This document shows positions 34,421 through 46,440 of a DNA stretch of 64,000 nucleotides, in pieces. Location of the stretch: assembly GCA_948470475.1 (NCBI GenBank), contig OX419337.1, positions 1,136,001 to 1,200,000 on the forward strand. Direction: 5' to 3'. The number at the start of each line of letters is the position of its first letter. Position 1 is the stretch's first letter. The position numbers were made by a program, and so were the translations under genes. The notes beneath the pieces are model-generated. The model was not told the origin of the DNA, did not search any database, and worked only from the letters and a program-made list of their open reading frames with translations. Source of the stretch: Galaxea fascicularis (lineage: Eukaryota; Cnidaria; Anthozoa; Scleractinia; Euphylliidae).

Positions 34421-37400
34421 ATAAGTACAGTCATTACAACATCGAGGCCAGCTTCTGTGAAGGACACTTGGCCCATTGACATGCTTTAGAGATGCGGTGA
34501 ACTTACTGGTAGTTCAAATGATCCGTCGCGATTCAAGGAAGTGTAACAGCGACGAGTCTTTGATTATTAATCAATTTTAGTTGTTATTTGTCATTCACAG
34601 CAGTACCAGTTGTCACTTTGGCGCGGCGCAGGTATTTCTTTGTCAACCAAGCCAAACAAGTCCAAATTCTACGCTCGGCAGTCAAGAGTATATATCTGAA
34701 AGTACTTCTGAGCAACATTCGTTCTCCTATCACTGAACACAGTATTCCGTTTGCATATCCCAACAGAAAGTTGGTCCACTGCCAGTAGTTCAGCCGAGTA
34801 CATGGGAACGCAGTTGGTAGACGGTAATAACATTAAATGGGTGGACTGTCACTCCCCCATCCCCGCCTCTATCCTTCCCCCCTCTACGCCAAACTCTGGT
34901 CAGCGGATATTACTTCCTGACTGTGAATATAATAACATCGAGTCAACATCGAGTACAAGTGTTCAACTCATTCGGCAAAACAACTGATTTGTAGTTTGTA
35001 ATTGCTACTGTTTAAAGGTCTACGCGCTCTGATGAATTTTCTCACGAAGATCGAAATGAAGTTAATAAAATTCAGGGGCTTATTAGTTCTTCAGTTTTAG
35101 ATTCAAAACGTTGTGAAACAACGGGTGACAATATAATAATCACAATTTCTTGGTTATATTGTTGTTTTCTTTCGCTTTTATCAGGTTAATTTATCTCCAC
35201 GTCTGTTTGATCAATGAGAGTACAAAAGTGCGTATACTTGATGACTCAGGCAACATCAGAAACAGAACAGATGCGCCATAATACGGAAAATGACAAATAT
35301 TTGAACCACTCACAATGAAGGACTGTAATATCTTGAGCGTGTTTTCAAACAAAAGCGACTCAAATGAGTTTTTTCATGACGTGTGACAATTATCAATTGA
35401 AATCACATGATGCGGTTTTGGAATTCCTTCGTCTTTCAGACTCTTGATTTAAAGGAAGTTGCGGTTGGCCATGCTTGCATGATTGAAAACGTCTTCCGCT
35501 CCAAAAGTAAATACTTCTTTATTTGTATTTGGCAGCTGTAGCAACGCTGACACATAAATTGAAAGTTTTAGGAAAATAAAGTTCTATAATTATCGCTCAG
35601 ACGATTATGCAAATAGCCATCGCGAATTCTTCTCAAAATAAGAACAGTACTGAGTATTTTTAAACACTGTAATTATCCGTTCGTCTAAATTGGCCAATAA
35701 AATTGGCCCGTGAATGAAATCAAGGGATTAGAGTCTGCATGTCGTGAAATCGCACAAACTATGAAGCGAAACAGTTAAATGATGTGGAAAACATTGTATC
35801 TCTCGGCGGGATCTTGCTTTTCTTTTCTTTTATGGCCCATGGCAATTAAAGATTTACAATAGCCTAGCCATCGCGTGAATTGTAAAACCCAAGAATGGAA
35901 AGAATTACTAGTAAAATAAACAGTTGGAGGGCAATTTTCGCTTCGACGCAAGCCGTAACGGGTATTGCGTTCACATTTGTAAACTGTGTGCAATTTACGT
36001 AACTCCACTTAAACAACGTTGAGTTAAAGATCTTTAGGAAACGAATTTTTGAAACTGTAAAATAAAAAGGATATTTGTAGACTTGCTGAAATGCTAATAC
36101 AGGCACAACTAAAAAGATATAATCACTAGAATTTGTCTACGACCTAAAGCAATGTCATTTTAGGGCTTATCATGTGAATCAGTTCATTACAACCTATTTT
36201 TAAGAGAATATATTGGCGGTAGAATTGTCTAGAAACGTTTTGATTACATCTGTAGGCAAGTCTGTAAGTCTATCGAATTCATTCCTTTCAATAAACTATA
36301 TTCAAAACGATCGCATGGCAACGAATATCGTGAGCACGGGACAGCTTGGTTAAAAGCTCACAAGAGGTTCGGACAGATCTTGTTAGCGTCGTAAGTAAAA
36401 GATCCAAGCTGACTGCCGTTATTTAACGCCCCCTTGTTCAAAGAAAAAGGCGGAGATATAAACAAAATGCCTCACATAGATAATCGAGAACTCTGCACGT
36501 GGAAATTTCACTGTATGCAATATTCGTCTCAAAGCACGTTTTTAAGAGCAACAACATTCAAATTTCAACTCCAGCTGAGTGTTCATAAAGTATAAATCTA
36601 TAAATGTCCCTCGTCTTGAGACTAAGATGCTATTTAGCGACAAATTGTGCCCGCTTAAAAGAATTTCATTCATAAGTTTAGGGAGCGCCAATTTAATGTT
36701 TGTATACAAACGCTTCGCTTACTACAAATGACCAGTCGTGACGCTGAAATTCAAACATTTAGGACGTGATTCTTCTGTCTACAAACTCACCAAAAGTTAA
36801 AAATTTCGTCTTTTTTTTGTCCCTTGCTATCTTGTTTCAGTTTCGTGCTCTCTTAAAGAAACCACTAAGGAGTAATTCTCTTTAAAATGAGCGTCACGAC
36901 TTTAGATGTTGTGCCTTTGCACACGTCAGTCCTAAATTCGATTACCAAAAATTGTAAGCTATCGACGAAAGTAGAAAAACCTACCCGTAGGGCTGTAAAA
37001 CCTTACCTTGTACATACTACAAGTTCAAAACCTCGAAGTCCGTTCATGTGAGCTTCTCAGTATACTTAAATGGCGTTCGAGTTCTATATTCCCGACCAAG
37101 GATAGATCAGACATAAGAAGTGTGAATGAGTCGGAATAAATCGGCCAATCGGGGCATCCCGAAAATATTTTCCACCCACTCACTAGCTGATTAAAGATTC
37201 GGCGGGAAAAGCGTAGGCAAAATTTTCTTTACCCTCAATCCGAAAAGAATATTACAAAACAAACAAAATGTTTTAATAGCCAAGGATTTTTAAACAAAAC
37301 ATGTGGCATCGAAATGGAAGTACAAAATCAGCTTACAAGTTTGGCGGGATTTTCGCGCCAATCCCGAAAGCCGGATGATGCAATTGGACAGCGGAGATCC

Positions 37401-38281
37401 CCATAATACGAAACAGGCTTTCATTTAAAACTGACGTTTCTATGAAAAATTAATCCTCTCTGGTAGGTGCTAAATCTAAATCTGCTTGGCACCTAGAAAA
37501 TAAAATGCGACAATTTAGTCAGCCTTCCGTGTGCTTCCATTGTTTCCATAACTACACACCCACTTCTCAAATATTATAAATATGGTGCAATGATTTTAAC
37601 GTTTCCCGTCTTGAATTGGGTTCGTTTGCGGCGAGAAAGCCAAAATGGTCTAGATTTACAACAAGAACATTTATTCTCGTTTGCTGTCTTTCTACTAGTG
37701 TTTCTTTATATCACAAAAAACAATTGCGTAAAAGGTAACGCGAAGAATATTGGATATAACCACAAGGAAGTTATTTCACGAATACGTTTTAATAAGCTCA
37801 ACAAAAAGACAAAGAGTATAATTTTCATCAGCGTAAATTTTCCTTTATTTGCGTCAAACGGGTTTCCATTTATGTACCTTTAATTTTTCTTGAGACACCA
37901 AAACCGATATCGGCACCAAATTTAAAATTAGGGTTAAAATTTACGATCAGCTGTTTGTCCTTGGTATAAATCTTAACAAGGTACAGTTAGAGATAAAGCA
38001 ATCCGCAAAGTTGTGTTTTTCGACCCAAGTAGACAAAATCAAACAAAAGGAAATAGCGAAAGAAAAAATAATGGCACCAACAATAAAACACAAAGTGAAT
38101 TCTAATTACAAATAAGCCGATCGGTTTTGTACGCCCCTTACAAATAACACCTGCGAAATCACGAGGACGCCCCCGCGCTTCCACATGCTAATGATAGGTT
38201 ACCTCACTGTACAGGGAAAACACTGATATGTAATTTCGGTCAGTTAATATTGTTTGTTTGAGCGAAATCATATGCTAAGCT
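34421..38281. other. Long gene-poor stretch
   Basis: There are no firm genes. A 54-codon ATG-led plus frame near 36887 (MSVTTLDVVPLHTSV...) and overlapping minus frames at 35775-36106 have no motif or convincing splice context. E2F-like sites near 37.2-37.36 kb are listed separately. Confidence 0.4.
37201..37364. promoter_or_regulatory. Pair of E2F-like sites with a CCAAT box
   Basis: GGCGGGAAAA at 37201-37210 and GGCGGGATTTTCGCGCC at 37343-37359 both fit the TTTSGCGC/GGCGGGAAA E2F consensus, and CCAAT overlaps the second at about 37358-37362. Two such sites within 160 bp in AT-rich DNA suggest a promoter. No gene start could be tied to it. On the minus strand an ATGTACAAG|GTAAGG context lies near 37010. 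Confidence 0.3.
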
Positions 38282-38338
38282 TTCGGCTACCAGTCTGCAG
38301 CCTTTAACGAAACGAAAGGCCGCACACTGGTAGCCGAA
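38282..38338. repeat. Short near-perfect hairpin
   Basis: The arms TTCGGCTACCAGT (38282-38294) and ACTGGTAGCCGAA (38326-38338) are exact complements. An inner GCAGCCTTT / AAAGGCCGC pairing is nearly complete around a short loop. The size resembles a microRNA precursor, but it could be a tiny MITE. Confidence 0.6.
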
Positions 38339-40283
38339 CCTAAGTTTATAAAGCCCCAATCTTTAACCAGAGAACGTAACATTTCCTCATAATTTTAATT
38401 GTTCTAGTTTTGTTAAAAGTTGAGTTCTTAAATAGTGCATCGAAAATGATTTTAATCATCGTTGGCTACGAGTGGACTGGATGAAAACGGAAAGCAATTT
38501 GAAATAAAATTTTGGCCAAACTTTTCTTGGCGAACAATAAAAGCTATTTACTTAGAGGATTCGGTTTTGTTTCATAAGTCCTAAGTTGCGACATGCTGAA
38601 GACCTGCGTGATATAAAATTGCGCTGATAGGTAACAATTGTCCCAGCTGGTACACCTACGACAGTCATAATCCTGCGAATGAAGAGTTTTGCGTGATACA
38701 AGTTACGCACGTTAGTCAAGCATGGTCCTGCAGCTTGCGACATTCGTAAACAAAACACCAGTAAGTTTGTTACTCCTCCATGGCGAAAACGTCGTTTCGC
38801 CTCATCGACCTTAAGATAATATGTCGGATGCACTAAACGTTCAATCGCGAGATGCCACCGAACCAAGCCTGGTTCATGGCAACATGACGGTTGGCCAATT
38901 GCGTGCAGCGCAATTGCGAAACGACGTCGCCCATGCCAGGAGGGTAAGAACACGGAAATGCGTCTGAAGACGCGATGTTTTATGCCACTATTGCGATAAG
39001 CACAGCATAGAGATATAGTAGAAACACGACATCATAATAGCTCCTGAAAACTGAAAACTGATATATTCTTTATGTCGTGATGTTTTCAGGTTGTTACTTC
39101 GCTAATATTGCTCAAAACTGGTTGTAACTGCACTGTTCGGCCAGATGCCCAAAGTAAAAACCGCATGTTATCACACCAATAGCCTGTAAATGTAAAATGG
39201 TACAAAATCAGTGTTGGGGACAAACCAGGTGTAGCCGAGGAAACAAGCAAATTCTTTTCATGATAAAATCTGTGTATTGCGATAGCTGTCATGTGGGAGC
39301 TTTGAAAACCGTTCTACGTACATGATAGTGCAGCTAAGCAAGGTCGCACCTAGAGCGACGTGAAGTGGTTTAACTAAGTGCTAAGGCTGAAAGGCATGAT
39401 ACAAAAAGCCTTCGCCTTCAAAAGGAACGATACAAACAGTATGACTTATCATTACTGGCATGGTTTAGTAGGATTGTTATTATTGCTGGAAATTCAAGGC
39501 AGCTTCCAGACAGAAATGTCGTCATCACTTCACAATTTTAGCGTCAATTTCACAAATCACCAGAGATGTTTGTATTGATGGATAAAATTATCTTCTGAAC
39601 TGCCCTCTTGGCTCCAGTTCAATGAAATCAGTATAACTTGGAAATTGCTTACACATCGGAAAACGTCCACCCACTGTTTTTCAAGTTTTCGCTCGTGCGT
39701 AGCAAAAACTGTTATAAGCCAACTATGTCCTGTTCTCCTTTTATGAATCATCTTGACGTTCTTAGACCATAAAATTATTCTTGGTGTTGATTTAGCCAAT
39801 TTGTGTACGCGCCGCCTGGCATAAAAACGTGACAGATAGTGATGTTGTTGAAGTCAGCTAATGGTCTCAGGCCTGCTGAATATGGATGAAAATAAAACCC
39901 AATGCCCAAATTCATGCCCTCGACTACAAGGCCTTTTTTTTTTGTCTTATCAAAGAGGAAATTAGTTTGAAAACAAAGGAAACATCGTGTCAAGACTTAG
40001 ATGAACGACGACTTTCCTGTGGCAGTTTCTTCCTTTAATCATAAAAATTACAATTTCCTTGGTTATGATTGGTTTAAAAAGCTGCTATTTTCCACTAATT
40101 CACTTGTCAAGTTGTTATCGGACAGTTCAAATAAGCCAATCACATTCAAAGTTGTAGCTTAAATCAACCAATTTACGCTTCCTTTGTCAGGCTGCAAAGT
40201 TTCCCTTCTTTTTATAACTTGGGTCTTCTTCTATTCTCGGAAAATGTAATTTTTACGGTTAATTGGTAATAAGACTTCGTGTC
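38339..40283. other. Non-coding stretch
   Basis: The longest frame is a minus-strand one at 38552-38953 (133 codons, Arg/His-rich, no ATG at its beginning and no motif). I could not support it as a gene. Confidence 0.35.
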
Positions 40284-40392
40284 GTCCAATTCGGTCTGTA
40301 ATTATACTCGTTATAAACAAATCGGACTCCCGCTGCGCGCGGTCGTCCGCCTGATTTTGTTATCACTCGTATGATTACAGACTGAATTGGAC
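40284..40392. mobile_element. Palindromic MITE, GTCCAATTC ends
   Basis: The left end GTCCAATTCGGTCTGTAAT and the right end ATTACAGACTGAATTGGAC are inverted repeats with one mismatch. Pairing continues inward (ATACTCGTTATAA against TTATCACTCGTAT) to a GC-rich centre. I recognise this palindrome as common in anthozoan genomes. Confidence 0.8.
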
Positions 40393-43300
40393 TTCCATTC
40401 AGTCCTATAAACACGTAAACTACGCAACGCAACGATACTGCTTTTCTCCACTTCCCTGATCCTCGCCCCCCCCCCCCACACACACACACCCTCTAAAGAC
40501 CGCCATCCCTGTTTGAGGGCATCTACGAATAATGCCGCACACAACAGCGAAAACTTCAATAAGCACCCCATCTTGAATACTTGCTGCACCCGCTACATAA
40601 CAACGTGACTTAAATTCATTCCGTGTGAGTTCTCAAGGGCTTCTTTTTTGCAAGGAGAAAATAAAACAAGAGGGTTGGTTGTACGAAAATGGGCTAAGAA
40701 GGAGCCAGTGGTATTGACAGTATAAATCGAGTTTCCTTATTTTGCTGACATCGTTTTAGAAGAGTTGGAAGTTATTTTAATTATTTAACATCATATTTTA
40801 ATGATTTTTTTAAGGCGCCTACCGGATCAATTTCGCTTCGATCAAACGCCAAAAACATCTAATGAGTCGCGCCGGTGCAGTGCTCATTCCGGCAAATTAG
40901 TTAAATATTGAAAGTGCCTTTCGGTAGTAAAGGGAAGGAAGTCGCCCTTAATGCAAAGGTACTTCTGTGTTCATGGCTAATGACGACGCTGAGAAAATGA
41001 ACTAAAAGCAGTTTTAACCACGAAAAGTATATACGGGAAACAATCAAGACAATTAGAGTTAAGTGCGAATTTTCAGAGACAGTTAAGCAGAGATGATTCT
41101 AAAGCTGAGAGACAAGACAATGATGATATTTTTTGCTTACTTGAAGCTTCACTCAGCCAGGAGTTGCTGGAGTGCTGCTGAAGTCAATAATTTAACTGAA
41201 CTTTTTCACGCACAGTCGACAGCTGCGCATAAACGGGATAATGGTGTATAATTGTATAGATCGTTTTCAGTCACCTGACGAGCGGCCATATTGGTTCAAT
41301 GAAACACAAGAAAGTAATTGCATAAAAATAGAGTTCAATTCCCAGAGGGTTAGCCTTGTGCACCAACATGGCCGTCGTGACGTCATGTGAAATGATCTGG
41401 GATCTCGTGATGCGCAGAACGTATGCGCACTTACGAAAGACGTCATCATTCTTTAATAATTATTCAGATGTTAATTCAGTCGGCCCTGGTAAGAAATGTT
41501 CGCTCGGAATATTCAGCTAAACTTCTCGTATCCCTGCTACTTTAGATTCACGTTTAGCTAACGATTCTCGCAAACATCACCTTTGACTGGATGATTATCA
41601 TGAACAACGTCGATTGAAAGGCCAATTAATTAAAGCACAAACGAAAGAAAAAAAAGTAGGAATGGGCCACTGACTAGTAAAACGAAAGGAGAAAGAAAAA
41701 GCATAAAAGGGGGTCATCGTCAAATTCTGTTTCTTTTTTCGTATGCCTTAGTCGAAATACTTGCCCAAAATTAGAAAAGAATGTTACTGTTCATATCGCA
41801 AACAAAATTGTCATAGTTTGGATGTAATTGGCCAATATATCGGCCAGAATGAGACATTCTTTGCCCAAATTTATCCTTTCTTGGAAAACACTTAAGTCAA
41901 CGATAGCAACATTTTTTTTAGGAAATTCCAAAATAAACCAAGTTCAAACTTGAGAGACAACCAAGACTTCTTAACAAAAAACATCGTTGCAAATGTAGTT
42001 TTGCGTGGATCGGGTCTTTACTGAGTCTGCGCATACAAGAGGATGCCGTAAGGCTGAGTGAAGTCACTGTTCTTTGTGGCGGACGATTGATAACTGACGC
42101 ATTTCGGGATACACCTATGGGTACTCCCCTGAACACTTCATTAAACTGTAGTCCGAACACGACAGATCGCACTGTTCTCTAGATTCCCTCGGGTTATCCC
42201 TCCCCTTAATTCTTGGAGAGGAAGTGATGGAAACATGATTGCTCTGTGTCAGTAATGACTATGCATGTTATGGGTCATCGGTATTTTATTCATCAGATCA
42301 ACGTCGTGGGGTATATTGTCACGAATTGTTTAACTCGTGTCCGTTCAGTTTTAGTTGTAATTAGTTAGTCCCTTGTTTACAGGAACTTATTTTTTCGTTA
42401 GAGCGAACAAGCAGTTATCCAATTTTATCTTTATACGCCCTTAATGCACTTTCATGTCTAGCACCGTGCTTGAATTCACTTCATAACCAAAGATCCGGAC
42501 AAAAGTCAAGAGTTAAGTAACGTCAAACGTTTAATCGGCAATATCAGAGCTGGATAATTAACCCGCGGCTTACTTTGTTAGCCAAAGTATCAATATCAAG
42601 TTTGTTTATCAGCAATTAATCAGCAAAATTTTGCGGCAAGACTCCCCGACTTGTGAGAAATGCTACTAACGCATCATGTCCTTAAAATACTTCAAACTTG
42701 GAATGGCGCGCAAACTATGTTTGACGAGCCTTTTAAATAGCAACTCTCGAGTAAGAGATTGAATGCAAAGTCCGTCATGTTTTCCCAAGCGTGAAACGTC
42801 GCATTATGTAGTACATAAGCAAAAGTTGCTACATATGTTGCAATGTTAATCCCGGTTTTGCAAACAGTCTTTTAAAATAATTTCGGCAACTTTTTGTACA
42901 TCTCCTTTCTATTGTCTTGTTCTCGAACAAAAACAAACGTAACTTCGATTCATTTGATGAGGGCGAGGAGAAAAAGTCTCTAGCCCAATAGCCGCATCCG
43001 CACCCGAGGGTCAACCATGCTGGAGAAAGGGTTGCCATTACTTTGTTAAACGATCGTATAACGGAGTGACTCAGGATAGTGTTTTGACAAAATCCGTGCA
43101 AAAATAATTCTTCCCGATGCACAAAATGTTCATAATTATAAGGGAAGGTTTTTGTGATTCTCGAATGAAGAACGAGCCTAAATCGGTTTTCAACTATTTT
43201 TTGTATGATGTGAGTGAACAGAATGAAGTATGTAGTCTATTTCTATGTCAACTACCCGTATCCATCTACTGCCTTAGTACAATAACTTATCACAGAATTG

Positions 43301-44040
43301 GACATAAATATATTAACTTGCAGTTTTTCTTTGGCAGGAGTATGTAAAAAGGGGTGACAAAACCCATAATTAGAATTGATCACAGCTTTTAGACTATTCA
43401 AACACAAACACGACGTATTCTAAAAAATAACTGTGCGTGTGATACAGTTTCCTTGGCGCGGCGAAAAACTTAAGACCTCTATCTGTGCCGCACTTCGTCA
43501 AAAAGCCGACGGATAACAAAAAAACTAGCAGATAAAATTCAGGAGAAATACAGTGGGGTCTTTTATCGCCAGAGAAGTAAAGAACTATCATTGACGCTGT
43601 TTCTACAGCAAGGGCTCTGAACTGCGTTTTTACAGCGCGCTGACGCCTTCAGCGACATATCAGTTCAGAAATTAAATTGTGTCTCCTTTGTGAACAAATC
43701 AAACCCTTTTGCAAACAGCAACGGCTGCATGTATACTTCTCCTCCGTTTCCAGTTCATGTCACGTAGTCAAACACGCACCTGTCCTCCTCGCCTGGCTGC
43801 ACACGAGTAAACTTTTCCCTGACAGGTTTTGGACAGTGTTTCGTGTGTCAACGTCGAATAAATTTTTCTCGTGTCATGGTTAAACAATTGCGCGCCTGTA
43901 TACACAAAACCCTGATAAATTTTCTCGTTTACTTGGGAGTAATAAACATGTGATATTTAAACTTGTAAAACCAAAACTTGCTCAGGTACAAATGTAACAT
44001 CATTAAAACAAACAAACAAAGACTTGAGCAATTTACGTAC
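40393..44040. other. Gene-poor stretch
   Basis: A C-homopolymer/CA tract sits at 40465-40490. A minus-strand frame from an ATG at 40571 begins with a signal-peptide-like MGCLLKFSLLCAALFVDA but runs into the GT-repeat. I see no other supportable feature. Confidence 0.35.
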
Positions 44041-44283
44041 CAATAAGGGTGTACCAGCTTTCCCTTTGGAAAACATTCCGATCCAAGTAAGAATTGCTGG
44101 GGCTACCTCACAGCAAGTCGAAACGCAAACCAAGTGAAGTTCATATTTTGTATCGTCAACGCGCCCGTGTATGTTCTCAACCAGTATATACTGCTCCTTT
44201 CTGGTTCGGGTGATATTGTTAACGAATAATATTCCTAGACAAATTAAAAAGCCACGTCTACAGGAATCCCTATATTTGATCAT
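44041..44283 (-). CDS. Candidate first coding exon, secreted or membrane protein
   Basis: An 81-codon frame starts at an ATG (44283) and ends at a strong donor, TTG|GTACGT. Residues ~10-20 are hydrophobic (GFLICLGILFV) after a basic MIKYRDSCRR. A cysteine-containing segment follows (LHLVCVSTCCEVAPAILTWIG). No downstream exon could be identified on the minus strand, and I do not recognise the family. It may be chance. Confidence 0.22.
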
Positions 44284-45236
44284 TATTACGTGATTTTAAA
44301 AATGAAATACGACATTTTGTTGTGTTGGGTTTCATTACTAGTATAGGCGGGGCAGAAACGCTCCAAAACCGGATATTTTTAAGTCTACACTAGAGCAGAG
44401 TTTGAAAACGGAGATTTATCTCTTACGTGCGGGTTAAACAAACCGAATGAAAAATTGAGGTTTCATTACTCAAAACGCATGGATGACGCAACATCATCAG
44501 AACTCGCCGGTGGGTTGCATTTTCTAACAGTTTATGCATCAGCAGCGAAATATATGAAAGGGGAGACATAACATCTTTCTTTTCAAACCTTTTTTTTTTC
44601 AAGAAGACGATCGATCGAAAACGCATGCTAGTAGATCAGAAGTATACAAAACGGCCCGCGAAAGTGCAAAAATTGATAACAGTTCAGAAACACAGCGCAC
44701 TTAGGCCTTCTAGACTGCGAACTAATAGTTTTTCAGGTTACTTGTCCTTTCGAAGATATCACGCCCCCTCCTTGCCTGGTAGCGTTTTTAATTTATGTTG
44801 CAACGGGCCCATGCTCCATGATTCCTCGTGTTCGAGTCATTTTAATTTGAGCCAGCAGGGAACTTTTATGACGTACAACTCGCACTAATTTTAATTAAAG
44901 AGCCGTAAACGCTTTTGATCAATGATTTTACGCCGTCTGATGAGTCCGCTGCGATAAAAAGTCGGCTTTCGACATTTTCATTTAAATATCTGTACCGATC
45001 TGATTGAAAACAATCGTCCAAAACAGCTTGCCTCGGCTGTGGAGGCCCAGATTAAGTCTGAGCCCCTATACCACTTATCTATGTTGTTCGAGAGTATGTC
45101 AGTTATGGCATGCCAATTTTATTTTCCCGCAGTTTTGCCGGGTGAGGGTCTGTTTTAAGAGACATAACGTTACATATCACCACGGTGATGGGATGACGTA
45201 AACTCCCAACATTTCTTTAAACGAGGTGCTATTAGC
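44284..45236. other. Non-coding stretch
   Basis: Nothing recognised; short frames only. Confidence 0.35.
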
Positions 45237-45239
45237 ATA

Positions 45240-45244
45240 ATTTG

Positions 45245-45286
<42 letters not shown>
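45240..45286. repeat. (AAT)n tract, tail of the LINE
   Basis: About 15 repeats of the AAT/TTA trinucleotide lie exactly at the 3' end of the minus-strand LINE. They are best read as the element's terminal microsatellite tail, as is usual for CR1-like LINEs. Confidence 0.85.
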
Positions 45287-45604
45287 GTTCATTTATGTAG
45301 CGCACACATCCATAATTTGCCCGAGGCGCTTCACGAAAATATCCATAAAAATAACTTAGAAAACTAAGACTAGCAAAATACCTAAAAAACTAGAGTCTAA
45401 AGACTAAAAATATGATAAAAAGTTACTCTTAATAAATTTATTAAAAAGGAAATTAAAGTCTTGAGTTTTTTTCTTAAATAATAAAAGTGCACTGGAACGT
45501 CGTATTTCCAAGGGAACAATGCTCCAAAGCTTCGGAGCGCATAAAGAGAAAGCCCCGTCACCAAATGTTCTTACAACTTAGCTGCATTGGTAGGTCTTGA
45601 GAGT

Positions 45605-45849
45605 TATAGTCTACACTATAGCGGATAGCTCTTGGGCCGGCACGAAAACCATATCGGATAGGGCTTTTGTTCACACATAAAACGCTTATTTCGGGGCGAT
45701 TTCTGTAACGGAGCGAAGCTGCGCCGCGTCGATCTTTAAAGTGAATCGTCTCGACTTGTTCCAGTTCCGGGCCGTTTCTGTTCATACCAGGCCGTAGTAT
45801 TTTTCATGCCGACATGATAAAACTATCCGGTATAGTGTAGACATAGCCT
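45605..45849. mobile_element. MITE inserted in the LINE
   Basis: The ends GTCTACACTATAGCGGATAG (left) and CTATCCGGTATAGTGTAGAC (right) are inverted repeats with one mismatch. On either side the LINE protein resumes (a RSIRSL-type block before, FGDGAFS after), showing that this is an insertion. The target duplication could not be fixed. No coding capacity. Confidence 0.75.
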
Positions 45850-46376
45850 TAGAGCGAAGGGACCGAATTGATTTCCGATGTTCGAGGAGTTCCATTTATA
45901 GATATTGCGGGCAAAGACCATTCAATGATTTATTGACAAGTAGAAGATGCTTAAACGCAATGCGGTATGAGACAGGCAACCAATGAAGATGTATTAGACA
46001 GGAATAATATGATCGTATTTCCTTACACCAGTGACATAACGAGCAGCAATTTTCTGGATTTGTTACAACATCTTCACTTTATACTTAAGTAATCCAAAGT
46101 ATAGATGATTACAATAGTCTAACCGTGTAGTTATAAATGCATGCATGGCTTTCGAGGCAGCGTTCACGTCAAGATATCTTCGAATTCTAAACAAATTTCT
46201 TAAGTGGTTGATCGAAGACTTACATACATGATCAATTTGGTCGTCCAAGGTCATGTGCATGCTCACTTTTTATTTTCTGTTAATGACTGTTATTGTTGTC
46301 AGAAGTGCGCAATACACTGGTACTAAAAAGCTTTTCCAAGGGAAACTCATGCAGTAGATTACTGTACCACAATATC

Positions 46377-46440
46377 AATCTTGTACCCAGATCTCACTGC
46401 AGGTGTGAAAATGACCGTGGGAGATCTGGGTACGAGATTA
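46377..46440. repeat. Short palindromic element, GTACCCAGATCTC arms
   Basis: AATCTTGTACCCAGATCTCA pairs with GGGAGATCTGGGTACGAGATT around a ~20-nt loop. I recognise this as a dispersed hairpin element. Confidence 0.7.

Larger units (their letters stand above)
45240..46268 (-). mobile_element. CR1-like non-LTR retrotransposon, 5'-truncated 3' end
   Basis: The minus strand encodes the end of a LINE reverse transcriptase. Around 46266-46063 it reads MTLDDQIDHVCKSSINHLRN...MHAFITTRLDYCNHLYFGLLKY, the thumb region typical of CR1-like elements. Across frame breaks it continues with a HWLPVSYRI-type stretch and then, past an inserted MITE, FGDGAFSLCAPKLWSIVPLEIRRS and a final SALLLFKKKLKTLI. A stop, a short 3' UTR and the (TTA)n tail follow. 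The copy is truncated at 5' near 46268 and decayed. Confidence 0.85.

Noticed and set aside
38552..38953. 133-codon minus-strand frame
   Set aside because: It has no ATG at its beginning, no splice context and no recognisable motif. The composition (Arg, His, Cys scattered) fits a chance frame.
40259..40571. Signal-peptide-like minus frame (MGCLLKFSLLCAALF)
   Set aside because: It runs at once into a GT repeat and then into a known type of MITE palindrome, so the remainder cannot be real coding sequence.
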